A stretch of DNA of 64,000 bases from Acidobacteriota bacterium (lineage in GTDB: Bacteria > Acidobacteriota > Thermoanaerobaculia > Multivoradales > J023), in NCBI GenBank assembly GCA_029263315.1, contig JAJCXR010000065.1, forward strand, positions 1-64,000, read 5' to 3'. This document shows, piece after piece, positions 1-9,090 of the stretch (its first letter is position 1; each line of letters begins with the position of its first letter). Both the position numbers and the translations under genes were made by a program. The notes under the pieces were generated by a model, which made no database searches, was not told the origin of the DNA, and saw nothing but the letters and a program-made list of their open reading frames with translations.

Positions 1-166
1 AGTACACCTTTCCGGAAATACGGTGACGTATCGAGAGCACCGAGGCGCCGCGTCCGCAAGGCTTGCGAGCGAGGCATAGTGGGGCTCTGTTGTAGCGAGC
101 GTAACGCCGCGGACGTGGATGATCGGCGCTCGAATACCAGCGTATTTTTGAAAAGGTGTACTTACG
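1..166. repeat. Imperfect palindromic repeat element (MITE/REP-like)
   Basis: Bases 1-75 and the reverse complement of 92-162 align along their whole length (roughly 70% by eye). Both begin AGTACACCTTT and share a CGTCCGC core, so the unit can fold into one long hairpin around a loop near 76-91. The right arm is matched at about 89% by 63934-64000 in inverted relative orientation. There is no ORF inside. It behaves like a dispersed palindromic repeat (MITE, REP/BIME class). Bounds are by eye and the left end may extend beyond the window. Confidence 0.75.
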
Positions 167-212
167 CTCGCAGAAGACAATCATCATCCCCCATGCCTGA
201 GCTGATCTCGCC

Positions 213-1220
213 TTGCATCGCCGCCTTCGTCGTTTCCTGAGGCGCCTCTCCGGTGCCGCCTGGAGGGCTACGGGGCACCATCTGAGGTCCCGCCTTGGCC
301 TCCCGAGGCAGGGAGGCGAAGGGCTCTCCTTGCGCCAAGAGCTGGTCCTCGAGATCATGCGCGGCGACCTGCATCGGGTCGTGTCCCGGCCACCGGCGGC
401 GATTCGCCGCAGCGAGATGCCGACGCCGATCCGGCGTTCCCTAAGGCGTCGCCTGAGTCTCTCCGAGGCCTCTTTGGGCGGCCGCCCTTGCTTGACCATC
501 ACGCCCCATGCATGGGCAGCAAGTGACGACAGCCTGCTCTACCTGCACGGCGGAGGCTATTGCGTGTGCTCATCTCGAACCCACCGCGCCCTGGCGGCCC
601 AGATCGCCGTCGAAAGCGGCAGGCGCTGTCTGTTGCTCGATTACCGGCTAGCGCCGGAGCACCCCTATCCCGCCGCCATCGAAGATGCCGTCGCCGCCCT
701 CGAAGAGCTGATCCATGAGGTGGGTGATGCCGGGCGAGTGGCCATCGCCGGTGACTCAGCCGGGGGTGGCTTGAGCCTGGCCACCTTGCTGTCCTGTCGC
801 GATGCGGGCATGCCGATACCTCAGTCCATGGTGCTCATCTCGCCGTGGATCGACTTGACCTTGAGCGGTGAGAGCATTGATCGCCTGGCCCCTACGGACT
901 ATCTTTCACGGCAGATCCTGAGCAGCTTCGCGGCCCACTATCTGGCACAGGCTGACGCCAGACAGCCCTTGGCCTCACCCTTGTGGGCGGACTTGCAAGG
1001 TTTGCCGACCACCTTGGTGCAACTCGGCGGCGGCGAGACCTTGCTCAGCGAAGGGCAGCAACTGGTCGAGCGCCTTGCCGCGGCGGGCGTGCCGGTGGAG
1101 CTACAGGTGTTCCCGGGGGCCTGCCATGTTTTCCAGGCCTTTGCTCCGCTGCATCCAGATGCCGCACCGGCGCTGCGTCAGATCGGAGTCTTTCTTAAGG
1201 CGGCGGGCGGCGCTACTTGA
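213..1220 (+). CDS. Alpha/beta hydrolase, HSL (GDXG) family esterase
   Basis: A 335-residue hydrolase of the hormone-sensitive-lipase family, which cleaves short acyl esters. The oxyanion-hole motif HGGGY lies near residue 112, the nucleophile elbow GDSAGG near 180, a family-typical DYRLAPEHPYP stretch between them, and the catalytic His is in ACHVF near 305. I see no signal peptide, so a cytoplasmic location is likely. The start at 213 is a TTG with a poor ribosome binding site; ATG at 357 would give 287 residues and keeps all motifs. The last 8 bases overlap the end of the convergent phosphodiesterase gene. The substrate is unknown. Confidence 0.85.
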   Translation: MHRRLRRFLRRLSGAAWRATGHHLRSRLGLPRQGGEGLSLRQELVLEIMRGDLHRVVSRPPAAIRRSEMPTPIRRSLRRRLSLSEASLGGRPCLTITPHAWAASDDSLLYLHGGGYCVCSSRTHRALAAQIAVESGRRCLLLDYRLAPEHPYPAAIEDAVAALEELIHEVGDAGRVAIAGDSAGGGLSLATLLSCRDAGMPIPQSMVLISPWIDLTLSGESIDRLAPTDYLSRQILSSFAAHYLAQADARQPLASPLWADLQGLPTTLVQLGGGETLLSEGQQLVERLAAAGVPVELQVFPGACHVFQAFAPLHPDAAPALRQIGVFLKAAGGAT

Positions 1221-2835
1221 TGTATCCCAAGGACTCCAATTGATCCACCAAGTCGTTGCTGAGCTGCGTCGGCTTGGCCACCTGCGGGACGTAGAAATCC
1301 CCTTGATGGTAGCTGGCGAGGGTCTCTTGGCGGCTGCCTTTCCAGGCCTCGGAGCAAAAGACATCGCTCAGCACGCGACCCTCTAGATCGTCCGCCACCG
1401 GTAGCTCCAGGCTGGCCATCAGGGTGGGCAGGATGTCGTAGACGGTGGCCCCCTCGAGGCGATAATCGGAGCGGATTCCGGGACCGTTCCAGACCACCAT
1501 GCCGGGGGGCGCGTCGTCGTGATATCCCGGGACTTTCGGGTCTTGACCGGGACCGACGCCATGGTCGGACAGCACCACCACGGCGGTATCGGCGTCGCGG
1601 TGGCTGAGGAAGCGTCCCAGCCACTCGTCCATGTAAACGTAGAAGCTCTCCACCGTTTGCCGGTACATGGGCAAGTGGGCTTCGAGATCCTGACGTACCT
1701 CCGCTGACCAATCCATGTCGGCGAAGCGCTCCGGGTAGTGGTAGTACAGGAAGTAGTGGTCGGCCCAGTCGAGACTTTGGAAGTGCACCGAGAAAACGTC
1801 GGGGTCGATCTCGGGCAGAAAACGCTCCGCCACCTCGGCGAGGATGGTGTCGTAGGTGTAGGCGCGGGTCAGGAAATAGGGCCGTAAATCCCCCTGGCGA
1901 TCCATGTTGCGGGATTGCCGGATGAAGCTCTTCAGCCCGCCCTCTTCGAGATCGACGAAACGCGGGATGTGCTGCACCATCTCCTGTTGCACTTTTTCTT
2001 GAATGTCCAGTACCTCGGCCAAGTGGTCTTGTGGATGCACCAGGCTGAGACCGAGCTGGCTATCCGCATTGCCGTCGGACTTCATCTGCATCAAGTCGCC
2101 GATGGAGTCTTGCACCAGGTAATTGGAAACCATCATGCCGTGCACCTCCTCCACCGGGAAGGTGTTGTGGTATCCCACCATGAGCACGCTACGTTGTCGT
2201 TCGCTGAGCACATTCCACAGGGCAGGGGCGCGGCGATCGGCGTTGGAGTAGAGGTAGCGTTCCAGCTTGCCGAAGTTACGCAGCCGCGACCACCAGCGCT
2301 CCAGGGCGGGGCGCTGGTTGTAGAAGTGGACGATGCCATGGCGCTCAGGGCTGACACCGGTGGCGACGGTGGTCCAGATGGCGGGGGAGATGTTGGGGAT
2401 GAAGGTGGCCAGATTACCGTAGGTGCCGTCCCGCATCAGGGACTGCAAGTGGGGAAGCTTGCCGGCTTCCAGCAGGGGGAGCAGGATTTCCCACTCGGCA
2501 CCGTCCCAGCCGATCACCATCCATTTTTTGGGCAACTGTGAGCAAGCTGCGAGCCTCGCCGAGACGTTGTCGACCGCCATCTCACCCTCCGCCATTTCTC
2601 CCTGCGTCACCTCACCATCCGGCATCCCGTTCGCGCCGTCGATCTCGGTGCTGACGTCGCCATCGACCGACCACGGGGCCTGCCAAGCGTCGAGGGCGGT
2701 GGGGCCCGGTAGCGGCTCGTAGGTGTAGACAGGCCGCGTCCGATGGTCCCGTAGGGCCAGGGCGCCGACGGCGAGGACCAATAGGACGGGTAAGGCGACC
2801 AGCAGGCGCTTCAGGGATCGTGATGCAAAAGCCAT
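1213..2835 (-). CDS. Type I phosphodiesterase/nucleotide pyrophosphatase-like protein (AP superfamily), membrane anchored
   Basis: 540 residues with an N-terminal signal-anchor (two basic residues then a long hydrophobic run, residues 9-28), followed by an alkaline-phosphatase-superfamily domain. Visible motifs are VIGWDGAEW (first metal Asp), the nucleophile region SPAIWTTVATG with Thr, HGI after it, and the second metal cluster SDHGVG plus GYHDD. This pattern is that of type I phosphodiesterases, which hydrolyse phosphodiester or pyrophosphate bonds outside the cytoplasm. It belongs to the minus-strand surface-polysaccharide group (methyltransferase and flippase follow upstream). The substrate could be a lipid-linked sugar or a nucleotide; I cannot tell. 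Confidence 0.85.
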   Translation of the reverse strand: MAFASRSLKRLLVALPVLLVLAVGALALRDHRTRPVYTYEPLPGPTALDAWQAPWSVDGDVSTEIDGANGMPDGEVTQGEMAEGEMAVDNVSARLAACSQLPKKWMVIGWDGAEWEILLPLLEAGKLPHLQSLMRDGTYGNLATFIPNISPAIWTTVATGVSPERHGIVHFYNQRPALERWWSRLRNFGKLERYLYSNADRRAPALWNVLSERQRSVLMVGYHNTFPVEEVHGMMVSNYLVQDSIGDLMQMKSDGNADSQLGLSLVHPQDHLAEVLDIQEKVQQEMVQHIPRFVDLEEGGLKSFIRQSRNMDRQGDLRPYFLTRAYTYDTILAEVAERFLPEIDPDVFSVHFQSLDWADHYFLYYHYPERFADMDWSAEVRQDLEAHLPMYRQTVESFYVYMDEWLGRFLSHRDADTAVVVLSDHGVGPGQDPKVPGYHDDAPPGMVVWNGPGIRSDYRLEGATVYDILPTLMASLELPVADDLEGRVLSDVFCSEAWKGSRQETLASYHQGDFYVPQVAKPTQLSNDLVDQLESLGYIK

Positions 2836-2860
2836 GGTTCTTGGGGGCTCGTCGAGTCAG

Positions 2861-2903
2861 CGTTGACGGTTTTGGCGTTGACGATTCGGCATTGACGATT
2901 CGG
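2861..2903. repeat. Three short tandem repeats, 14-15 bp unit
   Basis: Three near-identical units based on CGTTGACGATTCGG lie at 2861-2875, 2876-2889 and 2890-2903 in the 80-bp gap between two minus-strand genes. They could bind a regulator or simply be slippage products. Confidence 0.5.
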
Positions 2904-2915
2904 CGGTGGCGGTCT

Positions 2916-3899
2916 TCAGTAGCGGGCGACCACCGGTGGCATGCGACGGGGTAGCCGACGCTTGAGCCAATGTTTGCCACGTTTGATCGGCAGGTAAATC
3001 CGGTCGAGCCAGGCATGGGCGGCGAATTGGCGTTCCGCCCAGGCTGCCAGGCCTCCCCCGGCCTCGCCGTGGGGAGTGTCGGGAAGTTGGCCCGCCGCCA
3101 AGCTAGGGTCCCCTTCGCTGGCCCCGCGGTGTTCGTCGTAGACCTGCCAGCTGTGAACATATTGACCCAGCTGGGGCACGCCATCGCCGGTCGACTGCGC
3201 CGTCTTGCGGGCCACCACGAAGAGGGCGGCCTGTTTGCCGCCGAAGAGCCCGTAGTTGAGATGGTCGATGCAGCCGGAGGTATAGCGATAGATCTTCCAC
3301 GGGGCCGAGTAAAAGCGGCCACGGTGCCAGTAGGGATAGTACTGGCAAAAGAACTCGTCCTCGATCTGGTAGCGGTTGGCGCTGTAGAAGTCGTGGAAGA
3401 AGGTGGGCGAGAACATGTAAAAGCCCAAGTCCATGTGGTTGTTGGAGGGCACGCCGGCATGCACTACCCGGCCCCCCACCTTGAGCAGCTTGTGGATGTT
3501 CTCGAGCAGATTCGGTTGATGGAAGATTTGCAGGCTGGAGCCGGGATCCAGCACCACGTCGAAGCGACCGACCAACTCGTCGGGGATCGGCTGGTTGAGA
3601 TCCATCACGTAGTTGGCGCCTTCCCAGTCGGCGATGTCGCAGCTCTCAACGTGGTCGAAACCCAGGCATTCGAAGAGGGTGTGGTCGTCGATGCAGCCCT
3701 GGGCGGCGAGGCGCGGATCGTGGGAGAGGCGGGTTTCGACCCCCGCCTTGAGCTCGACGCGGTGCCAGCGGGCCCAGCGATCCAGCTCTTGGCGCGTGAA
3801 GTACACCGACGAACGACCGATCTGCAACACCCTGCCGCTGAACGGGCGCTGGCGGTGCTCGTCGAGGAGAAGTCTGGCGGAACCTTTGGGAATACCCAT
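2916..3899 (-). CDS. Class I SAM-dependent methyltransferase-like protein
   Basis: 327 residues from ATG at 3899. The N-terminal half has a Rossmann-type layout: VLQIGRSS in the place of motif I, CDIADWEGA as the acidic second strand, then FDVVLDPGSSLQIF and LLKVGGRVVH, the usual post-motif strand before the last helix. A long C-terminal extension is rich in aromatic and basic residues. I recognise the general fold but not a subfamily. It starts two bases downstream of the flippase stop on the same strand, so it is probably co-transcribed and may modify an exported glycan or its lipid carrier. Motif I is weak, so cofactor binding is not certain. Confidence 0.6.
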   Translation of the reverse strand: MGIPKGSARLLLDEHRQRPFSGRVLQIGRSSVYFTRQELDRWARWHRVELKAGVETRLSHDPRLAAQGCIDDHTLFECLGFDHVESCDIADWEGANYVMDLNQPIPDELVGRFDVVLDPGSSLQIFHQPNLLENIHKLLKVGGRVVHAGVPSNNHMDLGFYMFSPTFFHDFYSANRYQIEDEFFCQYYPYWHRGRFYSAPWKIYRYTSGCIDHLNYGLFGGKQAALFVVARKTAQSTGDGVPQLGQYVHSWQVYDEHRGASEGDPSLAAGQLPDTPHGEAGGGLAAWAERQFAAHAWLDRIYLPIKRGKHWLKRRLPRRMPPVVARY

Positions 3900-3901
3900 G
3901 C

Positions 3902-5341
3902 TCAGAAGTCTTTCAAGGCTCGAGGTTGACGGAAGAAGCTCTCGAAGTCGTGGCGAAAACGCCAGCCATAGAGCAGTAAAACCACGGCGGCGGTCAACAG
4001 GAAGGCCAGCAAACGCCCCCAAGATTGACCTGGGACGGCAAGGTGAACGATCCAGAAAAGCGGGAGCGGCAACAAATAGACCTGCAACAGCTCCCAGCTC
4101 AATCGACCGAAGGCCCGGCGGTTCACCCGATAGACGGCCCAACTGGTGAGCAGCGTCCCCACCGGAAGAAGATTGACCCAGGCCATGCCGGCGGGGCCGA
4201 GCCAGGCGGTCAAAAGATATCCCATTCCGACCAGCGAGAGGAGACTGAGCAGCGAAGAGATCAACAGGATGCGATCCTGGTGCAGGCTCAGCAGGACATC
4301 CCCGGCACAGCGACTGAAGGGTTGGCAGAGGGGAGCAAAGCACAAAATCTGCAACAGGGGGGCCGCTTGCCGGTAGGGCTCGCCGCCAAAGATCACCAGG
4401 ATGGTCTCGGCGTTGAAGAACAGTCCCAAGGCGAACGTCACCTCCAGGGCGAGCAGGAAGATCGTCGCCAGTCGATAGGCCTCGAAAAAGCGGGCCGCAT
4501 CACCGCGCAGCTTGGTCAATGCCGGGTAGAGGGCACGGCTCACCGGCAGGGCGACGGCCGTGGCCAGCAGAAAGGCGAGAAATAGCGCCATGCCGTAGCG
4601 ACCGACGACCTCCGGCGAGAAGCGTAACCCCAAGACCAAGGGGTCGACCTTACCCGTCAAGAGGACAAAGATCGACATCATCAACAGGGGGATGCCGCGT
4701 CGCAGCAGCGGGCCGTTGACCGCCGTTTGCCAGCGTAGCTCCATCATGCCACGGGCCCGCCACCAGAGCCCCAGGGCAAACACCATGGCCCCGAGCACGT
4801 GACCGACGATGAAGCTTCCCACCCCATGGCCTTGCAGGGCCAGGAAGATCGAAACCGCGGCGTAGGTCAGGTTGCGCAGCACCTCCGGCCAGACCGAATA
4901 GCCGATCAGCAGCTCGGACTCGAAGTAGGTCAGGGGGACCTTGGCCAGCCCTTCGAAAATGAGGAAAAGCACCAGGAAGCGGAGCACAGCGACGACTTCG
5001 GCGGCATCGGCCCCGTGGAGCCCTTGGGCCATCCACGGGGCTGCCAGGTAGACGCCGAGCCCGACCACGATGCCGCCGACCCCTTCGAGGAACAGGAAGT
5101 TTCCCCAGGGCCGCGGATTCTCCATGCGCACCAAGTGGCCCGGCATGCCCAGATCCCGAACCTGACCGAGCAGCAAAAAGATGGGCTCGGCCCAATGCCA
5201 GATGCCCCAATCCCCAGGGCCCACCAAACGACGCAATACGATGTGGGTGGCAAATACCACCGCCATGCGCCAGATCTGCGAAAAGGTGGCGGCGCTCCCC
5301 GAGGACAGCAGGGCTTTGGATGTGGCGTGGGAAGAGGTCAT
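3902..5341 (-). CDS. Oligosaccharide flippase family protein (Wzx/MATE-like)
   Basis: 479 residues, almost entirely hydrophobic with about 12-14 predicted membrane segments, in the order typical of polysaccharide biosynthesis flippases: an amphipathic N terminus (SSGSAATFSQIWRM), a conserved Arg in the first loop (LRRLVGPGDWG), and a repeated second half. Such proteins move undecaprenyl-linked glycan units across the inner membrane. The chosen ATG at 5341 opens just before the first helix; a longer reading frame upstream has no membrane character. The neighbouring methyltransferase, AP-superfamily enzymes and the GT39-like protein suggest a shared surface-glycan role, although no polymerase or nucleotide-sugar gene is present here. 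Confidence 0.8.
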   Translation of the reverse strand: MTSSHATSKALLSSGSAATFSQIWRMAVVFATHIVLRRLVGPGDWGIWHWAEPIFLLLGQVRDLGMPGHLVRMENPRPWGNFLFLEGVGGIVVGLGVYLAAPWMAQGLHGADAAEVVAVLRFLVLFLIFEGLAKVPLTYFESELLIGYSVWPEVLRNLTYAAVSIFLALQGHGVGSFIVGHVLGAMVFALGLWWRARGMMELRWQTAVNGPLLRRGIPLLMMSIFVLLTGKVDPLVLGLRFSPEVVGRYGMALFLAFLLATAVALPVSRALYPALTKLRGDAARFFEAYRLATIFLLALEVTFALGLFFNAETILVIFGGEPYRQAAPLLQILCFAPLCQPFSRCAGDVLLSLHQDRILLISSLLSLLSLVGMGYLLTAWLGPAGMAWVNLLPVGTLLTSWAVYRVNRRAFGRLSWELLQVYLLPLPLFWIVHLAVPGQSWGRLLAFLLTAAVVLLLYGWRFRHDFESFFRQPRALKDF

Positions 5342-5458
5342 GGGCGATGGGACGATGGAAGGGTAGGTGGGTGGGCTCCAGTGGACTCTACCCCAACCGA
5401 TGGCCGAGGCGGGGGATGATGGGGCCTTTGCACCGGGCCAAGAAAATGTATGGGGCCA

Positions 5459-5485
5459 AGAAAAAAGGGAGCGCTGGGCGCTCCC
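5459..5485 (-). terminator. Rho-independent terminator for the secreted protein gene 5574-6935
   Basis: The stem GGGAGCGC (5467-5474) pairs perfectly with GCGCTCCC (5478-5485) around a 3-base loop, and an 8-base A run at 5459-5466 becomes a U tract on the minus strand. It lies about 90 bases past the stop of the minus-strand gene. Confidence 0.9.
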
Positions 5486-5573
5486 TTCTCGACGAGGCAA
5501 GGCATTCGAGGGGGTAGACGGGGATCGACCCGTCGGCGAGCCGTCATCTCCTCCCGAAGGTACCGTGTCTGGG

Positions 5574-6935
5574 TTACGGCACCCACTGCACCCGCAGGTT
5601 GGCGTAGCTCCAACCGTAGGTGGGAACTTCCGGGCCGACGGCGCCGGACTCGTGGCCGAAGGCCACAAACCAGTTCTCATTGACCGTGTTGATGTTGTTG
5701 ACCGTCGGGATCTCCCGCAGGCTGACCACCGGTGTTCCCGCCACCGACAGGGTCAGGGTGATGCGGTTGGTCGCGGTATTGAAATCGTAGTTGACGTGGT
5801 AAGTGGTGCCGGGCTGCAGTACAAAACCTGCCGTCTCGGTGACGATGGCACCCGGGGCCAACCCTGCGTTGATGGAGAGCTTGATCTCGTTACGGTTGGG
5901 GCCGAAGGCGTTGATGTAGCCGAAGAGGTTGCTCCGCCAGACGTTGCCGCGGTTGAGCCAGACGATGCCGTGATTATCGCTCGACGGCACGTTCCAACCA
6001 CCGTGGGTGAAGTCCATGTCGAGCACGATGCGCGAGAACCGCGGATTGCCCGGCATGGGGATGTCGAAGTGACGGGATTCGTTGCCGACGGTGGGACGAT
6101 GGAAGACGCCCGGCAATTCGAACAACATGGCGCCGTCGATCGGCGGCTCGGTCATGCCCGGGGGCAGCAAGGCGGAGCTGCCGGAGCCCGACGGACCGAT
6201 GAAGATGAGCTCCCCAGTGATCGGGTGGAGGGTCGTGGCATAGGGGTAGTACGGTTGATTACAGTTGAAGATGGTGCTGACGTTCTCGACCGCGGTCAAA
6301 CCCACCAAGCCGAGGACATCGGCGATCGAGCGCTGGCTCAAGGGGAGGGCTCCGAATTCGACGCCATTGACCAACAGGGTACCGCTCTCGCTGTAGAGCC
6401 AGGCAAAACACGTCGCTTCCTCTTGGCCGATGTTGATCAGGTGGAAATCGGTGATCTCCGACTGGGGAAGACGACTCCAGCCTTGGAGGTAGGAATCCGC
6501 CGAAGGATCGATGAAGTTGTTGGAGGTCACCACCGGTATTTCGGCGCCCAAGGTGGTCTCACCCTCCGAGTTGGTCGAGACCAGCCGCGAGGTGATGGCG
6601 ATCTCGAGCTCGGCATCGATCTCCACCATGGCGGATGCATCGGGGAGGACCAGATCCTTTAGCACAAAGGTGGTATGCGGCTGTAGTGAGACGCTGGTGC
6701 CCGCGTCCTCAGGACGGTCCGTGCCGTCGGTGAAGGACGGGATCACATAGTAGGTGAACGAGGAGAAGTCTTCGGAATTGTTGGTGATCAGGATTTCGGT
6801 CTGGATCAGATTTCCATCCTTCTCCTGGTCGATGACCAACGGTACGTAGACCGTACCGGCGAGGACGGGAGCGGCCGTCACGATGAGGAGCAAGGCCATG
6901 GCGAGAAGGGAAACCTGAGTCAAAGGCGTCTTCAT
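5574..6935 (-). CDS. Secreted protein of unknown function with possible C-terminal lectin-like domain
   Basis: 453 residues. ATG at 6935 is chosen because GGAGGA sits 8 bases upstream and a classical signal peptide follows (MKTPLTQVSL, hydrophobic core, cleavage after VLA). The N-terminal part is strand-rich and contains YVPLVIDQEKDGN and LITNNSEDFSSFTYYV, resembling proteins that speak of an Ig-like sandwich. The last 150 residues (RIVLDMDFTHGG to the end) look like a concanavalin-type sandwich with many Asn and aromatic residues. I do not recognise a named family. It is monocistronic, with its own promoter (7065-7094) and terminator (5459-5485), so it is probably an abundant extracellular or periplasmic protein. 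Confidence 0.75.
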   Translation of the reverse strand: MKTPLTQVSLLAMALLLIVTAAPVLAGTVYVPLVIDQEKDGNLIQTEILITNNSEDFSSFTYYVIPSFTDGTDRPEDAGTSVSLQPHTTFVLKDLVLPDASAMVEIDAELEIAITSRLVSTNSEGETTLGAEIPVVTSNNFIDPSADSYLQGWSRLPQSEITDFHLINIGQEEATCFAWLYSESGTLLVNGVEFGALPLSQRSIADVLGLVGLTAVENVSTIFNCNQPYYPYATTLHPITGELIFIGPSGSGSSALLPPGMTEPPIDGAMLFELPGVFHRPTVGNESRHFDIPMPGNPRFSRIVLDMDFTHGGWNVPSSDNHGIVWLNRGNVWRSNLFGYINAFGPNRNEIKLSINAGLAPGAIVTETAGFVLQPGTTYHVNYDFNTATNRITLTLSVAGTPVVSLREIPTVNNINTVNENWFVAFGHESGAVGPEVPTYGWSYANLRVQWVP

Positions 6936-7064
6936 TTGGGTTCCTCCGTAGGAGTCTTGTGGCTCGAACAGCGTCAAGAAAATAGGCCTGCGTAGGGCGT
7001 ACGTGGGCCCGGAATTTGTCGAGAAGAGGATGGCTAACGATTGAATTATCCCGATGCAGCATGA

Positions 7065-7094
7065 ATTATAGGCATCTTGACCGGGATTTGGCAA
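7065..7094 (-). promoter_or_regulatory. Sigma70-type promoter for gene 5574-6935
   Basis: Read on the minus strand, TTGCCA (7094-7089) and a perfect TATAAT (7070-7065) are separated by 18 bases. The predicted 5' leader is about 120 nt. Confidence 0.65.
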
Positions 7095-7184
7095 ATCGGT
7101 AGCAACCCACCAACGGTCCAGCATCGCGCTTTCAATATCCACCTAAATGCTCATGAACAAACGGCCAGCGCACTCCGGCGCCGG

Positions 7185-9050
7185 TCAATCGAGGTAGCCG
7201 AGAGCTTTGAGCTCGCGAATTTGTTGGGCGTCCAGCTCGATCTGTTCGGCGGGAGATTGGCGCAAGGAATGGACTTCCAAGGCATGCTGACGTAGCAATT
7301 CCGCTTCCCGTCGCAAGGCGGAGCCCTCGGCTAGATCTTCCAGCTGCAGTGGGTTTTGCTCTCTGGGATCCGTCTCCAGGTCGTAGATTTCATCGGCTTT
7401 TGTCTCGAAATGTAGGTACTTAAGGCGTTGGCTGCGCACCGCGACGGTGGGGTAGGCCCCATCTTCGGCGATCTCTGAGACCGCCAGCAAGCAGTGCGGG
7501 TCCCGCGGCGCGATTTTATCGTCCCACAGGGGGCGAAGGTCACATCCTGCCACCGGGCGGGGGCGATCCAGCCCGATGAGCCCGAGAATAGTGGGCATGA
7601 CGTCGATCAACCGTACCTGCTGCTCGATGATCGTGCCCGCCCGCTCCTGCCGTGGCAGCTTGAGGATCAACGGAATACGGCTGAGCTCTTCATAGGGTGT
7701 CGTGCTGTGGGAGATGAAGCCGTGCTCCATGAAGGCGTCGCCGTGGTCCGAGGTCAAGACGATGAGCGTCGAATCGTAGAGACCGGTGCGTTTGAGCTCG
7801 TCGAGCAAACGCCCAATCTCGTCGTCGACCATTCGGATGAGGCCGTCGTAGTAGTCCTTGAATTGCTCGATGCGCTCGGCGGAGGGCACGTCCTCGCCCC
7901 GCCGCACCGCCGCCAGATAGGTTCCCCAATTGGCTAGGTCGATGCCCTTGTAGACATCTCCGTGATCGCCGAACAGGCTGTCGTAGGGGGCCGTTGGTCG
8001 ATAGGGGTCGTGCAGATCGATGTAATGCAAATAGGTGAAGAAGTTGTAGCGCTGGGCTGCCCCCCGGAAGAAGGGCCAGGCCTGGCGATGAATGCGCTGG
8101 ATCGAGCCCTGCTGGTCGTTGTAGTCGACGAATCCCTGGCCGAAGCCCATGAAGCCTCGCAAATGACTGTTCTGCACCCAGGCGTTGGTCAAATAGCCCT
8201 GTTTGGCGAGGCTCTCCGCCAACGTCGTCTCGTCGAGGCTCAAGAGGTCGGATTTGATGGTTTCGGGCGTTTCCTGATGGCTGCCCCAGTAAACGCCGTG
8301 TTGGTAGAGGTGCCGGCCGGTGAACAGCGAGGCGATGCTGCTCTTGGTGAAGGTGCTTTGGCTGATGCTGTGACGAAACATCAAGCCATCCGCCGCCAAG
8401 CTGTCGATGGCCGGCGTCGGGCGCTGCGAACCGTAGGCGCCGAGGTGGTCCGCCCTCAGGGCATCGACCAGAAGAATCAGCACATCCGGGCGTTGTTTCT
8501 CGACCGACCCGGGGCGGAAGACCATCATCAAACCAAGCTCCAGGGCTGCGATGCCCAGCACCGGCCAAAGCCAACCGAGGCGATGCCTTGGAGGTGCGGC
8601 GGAAAAATGCAAGATCAGCCAGCAAGCCAAGGTCACGAGGGCGATAGAGGCCAGCAAGAAGAGGCCGTTGAGGCGCAGCGAATAGGCCTCGAAAAGGATC
8701 GAAGGCTTGATGCCGTGGGCCCGATTCCACTGCATGCCGCCCCACAGGATCCACGGCGCAGCTGCCAAGCCCGCGGCCGCAAAGACGGACCACGGACGAT
8801 CACCCCGCAGGCGATGCCGGAAGGGCCCGAGCAAACGTTCGAGAAGCGGTTGCAGCAGGGCGTAAGTGAGGCTGAACGCCGCCGTGACCAGCAACGCCCA
8901 GCGCAGGCTGCGGTTGATCGCCGTGCCGGTCGAGGCATAGAAACCGGGTGCCAGGAAGGGCGCTCCGAGGTAGAGCCCGGTGGCCACGCCGAGGCAAGTG
9001 GCAATCCACACGAAGGCTGTCAGGTGGGGAGGGGACAACCGACGAATCAT
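7185..9050 (-). CDS. Membrane-anchored sulfatase-fold protein with Thr nucleophile
   Basis: 621 residues from ATG at 9050. Residues 10-175 hold about five membrane segments; a sulfatase/alkaline-phosphatase-superfamily domain follows from residue 188 (VLILLVDALRADHLGAYG, then LTSDHGDAFMEHG near 435). The catalytic stretch reads TFTKSSIASLFTGR, with Thr235 where formylglycine sulfatases have Cys or Ser and without the CxPSR consensus. Thr is the nucleophile in lipoteichoic acid synthase and phosphoethanolamine transferases, so a phosphotransferase or phosphohydrolase acting at the outer face of the membrane is more likely than a sulfatase. It lies next to the GT39-like gene on the same strand. 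The C terminus ends in an ELKALGYLD tail, as in many such proteins. Confidence 0.8.
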   Translation of the reverse strand: MIRRLSPPHLTAFVWIATCLGVATGLYLGAPFLAPGFYASTGTAINRSLRWALLVTAAFSLTYALLQPLLERLLGPFRHRLRGDRPWSVFAAAGLAAAPWILWGGMQWNRAHGIKPSILFEAYSLRLNGLFLLASIALVTLACWLILHFSAAPPRHRLGWLWPVLGIAALELGLMMVFRPGSVEKQRPDVLILLVDALRADHLGAYGSQRPTPAIDSLAADGLMFRHSISQSTFTKSSIASLFTGRHLYQHGVYWGSHQETPETIKSDLLSLDETTLAESLAKQGYLTNAWVQNSHLRGFMGFGQGFVDYNDQQGSIQRIHRQAWPFFRGAAQRYNFFTYLHYIDLHDPYRPTAPYDSLFGDHGDVYKGIDLANWGTYLAAVRRGEDVPSAERIEQFKDYYDGLIRMVDDEIGRLLDELKRTGLYDSTLIVLTSDHGDAFMEHGFISHSTTPYEELSRIPLILKLPRQERAGTIIEQQVRLIDVMPTILGLIGLDRPRPVAGCDLRPLWDDKIAPRDPHCLLAVSEIAEDGAYPTVAVRSQRLKYLHFETKADEIYDLETDPREQNPLQLEDLAEGSALRREAELLRQHALEVHSLRQSPAEQIELDAQQIRELKALGYLD

Positions 9051-9090
9051 GGTGTGCAGGCCCTTCTGGTAGCGAGTTGTAAGTCGTGTG

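Noticed and set aside
5367..6662. Plus-strand open frame (431 codons) opposite the secreted protein
   Set aside because: Lacks motifs and a promoter, and crosses a clear minus-strand terminator.
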